Shown here: one piece after another, positions 21,293 to 23,119 of the stretch
How the letters are laid out: every line of letters begins with the position of its first letter
Numbering within the stretch: the first letter of the stretch is position 1
Assembly (NCBI GenBank): GCA_964632845.1
Contig: CAZWDU010000023.1
Span: 1 to 23,119, forward strand
From: JAOZHU01 sp964632845
Lineage (GTDB): Archaea; Thermoproteota; Bathyarchaeia; Bathyarchaeales; Bathycorpusculaceae
Length of the DNA: 23,119 nucleotides
Direction: 5' to 3'
Translations under genes and position numbers: made by a program
The notes under the pieces: model-generated
Database searches by the model: none
What the model was told of the DNA's origin: nothing
Seen by the model: the letters and a program-made list of their open reading frames with translations, nothing else

Positions 21293-23005
21293 ATGTCCAC
21301 AACTAAAATGACAGGCGCAGACGCGCTACTACAATCCCTAGAAAAACAAGGCGTCACACACGTGTTCGGCATACTAGGCGGCGCAATCCTCCCCGTATAC
21401 GACGAACTATGCCGCCACCCAAAAATACGACACATTCTAGCCAGACACGAACAAGGCGCAGCCCACGCAGCCGACGGCTACGCACGCGCATCAGGCAAAC
21501 CAGGCGTATGCTTCGCCACCAGCGGACCAGGCGCCACAAACCTAGTCACAGGCATAGCCAACGCGTACATGGACTCATCACCCGTCATAGCCGTAACAGG
21601 ACAAGTCCCATCAAACGGCACAGACAGCAGCTACATAATCGGCAGAGACGCATTTCAGGAAGCCGACATCATCGGCATAACCACGCCCATCACCAAATAC
21701 AACCACCAACTCCGCTCAGCCGCAGAAATCCCCCAAGCCATAAACTCCGCCTTCTACATAGCCACAACAGGACGCCCAGGACCCGTACTAATAGACTTCC
21801 CAAAAAACGTACAAGCCGAAACCGCCGACATAACCTTCAACGGCAAAATCGACATCCCAGGCTACCGACCCCCAAGCAACCCACACCCACTACAAATACG
21901 CAAAGCCGTCGAAACACTCATAGACGCAGAACGCCCAGCCATCCTAGCAGGCGGCGGAGTCATAACCGCAAACGCAGCCGATGAACTGTTAACCGTGGCT
22001 GAGTTGCTGATGGCACCAGTCGCTACCACGTTCATGGGCAAAAGCAGCTTCCCCGAAATCCACCCCCTAAGCATAGGCAACATAGGCATGCACGGCAACC
22101 CACTCGCTAACAAGCTGCTACTGGAGGCTGATGTGCTCCTAACTGTTGGCGCACGCTTCTCCGACCGCTCCACAGGCGTCCTCAGCACGTTCTGCCCTGA
22201 AGCCAAAATAATCCACGTAGACGTTGACGCAGCGGAAATCGGCAAAAACGTCGAAGTCGACGTACCCATAGTCGCCGACGCAAAAAAAGCCCTCGCAGCC
22301 ATATACGAACGCCTAATCAAACATGCCAAGAAAAAAGCCGACACCCCATGGCTCCAACGCGTCAAAACATCCAAACAACTCCTCAACCCACCCGAAAAAG
22401 GCGAAGCAACAGAACTCAAACCCAAACCCCTACTCCAAACACTACGCAAACTACTACCCCAAGACGCCATACTCACCACAGAAGTCGGACAAAACCAAAT
22501 GTGGGCAGCACTATACTTCCAAACACTTAAACCACGCACATTCATAAGCAGCGGCGGACTAGGCACAATGGGCTTCGGATTCCCCGCCGCCATCGGCGCA
22601 AAAACCGCCTGCCCAAAACGCCAAGTCGTAGACATAGCAGGCGACGGCAGCTTCATAATGACCGAACAAGAACTAGCATGCAGCGTACTCGAAGACATAC
22701 CAGTCACCGTCATAGTCCTCAACAACGGCGTCCTCGGCATGGTCGCCCAATGGCAACGCATGTTCTACAAAAAACGCTACATGGCAGTAAAACTCGGCAA
22801 ATCACCCGACTTCGTCAAACTCGCAGAAGCATACGGCGCCCAAGGCTACCACGTCCAATCAATCCCCGAATTCCAAAAAGCCATCAAACAAGCACTAAAA
22901 AGCACCGTCACCACAGTCATCGACGTACCAATCTCCATGGAAGAAGACGTCGTGCCCATGGTACCGCCAGGATGCGGACTAAACCAGCAGGTAGGTGACT
23001 ACTAA
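21293..23005 (+). CDS. ilvB: Acetolactate synthase large subunit (acetohydroxyacid synthase)
   Basis: The 570-residue ThDP-dependent enzyme joins two pyruvates, or pyruvate with 2-oxobutyrate, in the first common step to valine, leucine and isoleucine. The N-terminal PYR domain has GVTHVFGILGGAILPVYDEL and RHEQGAAHAADGYARASG with the ThDP-activating Glu. The FAD-associated middle domain follows (PAILAGGGV). The C-terminal PP domain has GDGSFIMTEQELACSVLEDIPVTVIVLNN, the GDG-X(n)-NN metal/ThDP motif. The end, VVPMVPPGCGLNQ, is typical. ilvN starts 1 nt after the stop and its SD lies in the last codons of ilvB, so the subunits are coupled. Codon third positions are strongly A/C except in short patches near 21980-22040 and 22105-22165. 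Confidence 0.97.
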   Translation: MSTTKMTGADALLQSLEKQGVTHVFGILGGAILPVYDELCRHPKIRHILARHEQGAAHAADGYARASGKPGVCFATSGPGATNLVTGIANAYMDSSPVIAVTGQVPSNGTDSSYIIGRDAFQEADIIGITTPITKYNHQLRSAAEIPQAINSAFYIATTGRPGPVLIDFPKNVQAETADITFNGKIDIPGYRPPSNPHPLQIRKAVETLIDAERPAILAGGGVITANAADELLTVAELLMAPVATTFMGKSSFPEIHPLSIGNIGMHGNPLANKLLLEADVLLTVGARFSDRSTGVLSTFCPEAKIIHVDVDAAEIGKNVEVDVPIVADAKKALAAIYERLIKHAKKKADTPWLQRVKTSKQLLNPPEKGEATELKPKPLLQTLRKLLPQDAILTTEVGQNQMWAALYFQTLKPRTFISSGGLGTMGFGFPAAIGAKTACPKRQVVDIAGDGSFIMTEQELACSVLEDIPVTVIVLNNGVLGMVAQWQRMFYKKRYMAVKLGKSPDFVKLAEAYGAQGYHVQSIPEFQKAIKQALKSTVTTVIDVPISMEEDVVPMVPPGCGLNQQVGDY

Positions 23006-23006
23006 A

Positions 23007-23119
23007 ATGGAAAAACCCAAAACCATCGTAATCGCCGCGCTCGTGGAAAACAAGCCAGGCGTACTCCACAGCGTAGCCAACATGTTCCGACGCCGAGACT
23101 TCAACATCGAAAGCATCAC
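23007..23119 (+). CDS. ilvN: Acetolactate synthase small (regulatory) subunit, 3' truncated by window edge
   Basis: Thirty-seven codons are visible. VIAALVENKPGVLHSVANMFRRRDFNIESI is the first strand-helix-strand of the N-terminal ACT domain, which binds valine or another branched-chain end product and controls the IlvB subunit. GGTGA at 22994-22998, inside ilvB, stands 8 nt before the ATG. Only 1 nt separates it from the ilvB stop, so the two form an operon that probably continues beyond the window (ilvC would be usual). Confidence 0.93.
   Translation, partial: MEKPKTIVIAALVENKPGVLHSVANMFRRRDFNIESI

Noticed and set aside
21862..22761. 299-codon open frame on the minus strand
   Set aside because: It lies wholly inside ilvB, whose A/C-rich codons leave few stops on the opposite strand. 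Its translation is low-complexity Ser/Ala-rich and has no domain I recognise.
1..23119. CRISPR array
   Set aside because: No regularly spaced direct repeats were seen. The repeated sequences are short inverted repeats in promoters and protein-level repeats.

Overview
The window looks like chromosomal DNA of an archaeon, most likely a TACK-type lineage such as Bathyarchaeia. That placement is my inference. It rests on archaeal-type uL1 and uL10 ribosomal proteins, TATA boxes a short distance before many starts, TTG starts backed by Shine-Dalgarno (SD) sequences, dolichol-phosphate-sugar-type glycosyltransferases, and large secreted PQQ-type propeller proteins with a C-terminal membrane anchor. 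I see no tRNA, rRNA, CRISPR array, transposase or integrase.

Layout. (1) 1-3776, cell surface: the 3' end of one anchored surface protein, a lone SAM methyltransferase, then a complete 789-residue propeller/Ig-like surface protein whose C-terminus resembles the truncated one. (2) 3910-8007, radical SAM chemistry: a leftward B12-binding radical SAM enzyme, and a rightward SPASM radical SAM enzyme translationally coupled to a DUF362 protein. (3) 8004-10902: a leftward three-gene glycosyltransferase operon. (4) 10988-12641: a small membrane protein overlapping a CobD/HisC-type aminotransferase-fold enzyme. (5) 13110-14639: rpl1-rpl10, without rpl11 before or rpl12 after. (6) 14724-23119, branched-chain amino acid synthesis: ilvD (leftward), a leuA/cimA-type synthase, ilvB and the start of ilvN.

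The branched-chain block is split at 18100-20980 by a visibly AT-richer pair of divergent genes. One encodes a DGQHR-domain protein with an N-terminal nuclease-like domain. The other encodes a DNA methyltransferase with an unusual catalytic motif. DGQHR proteins of the DndB/DpdB kind go with DNA modification systems, so this pair is the best candidate here for an undescribed modification or defence module. Inverted repeats sit between its two promoters.

A second area of interest is the 312-nt stretch before ilvB. It holds a long inverted repeat with a competing hairpin, an ATG-TGA start-stop behind a perfect SD, and a 16-codon reading frame ending Val-Leu-Ile-Leu. Third-position base use also differs sharply between neighbouring same-strand genes: G/T in the leuA-like gene, A/C in ilvB.
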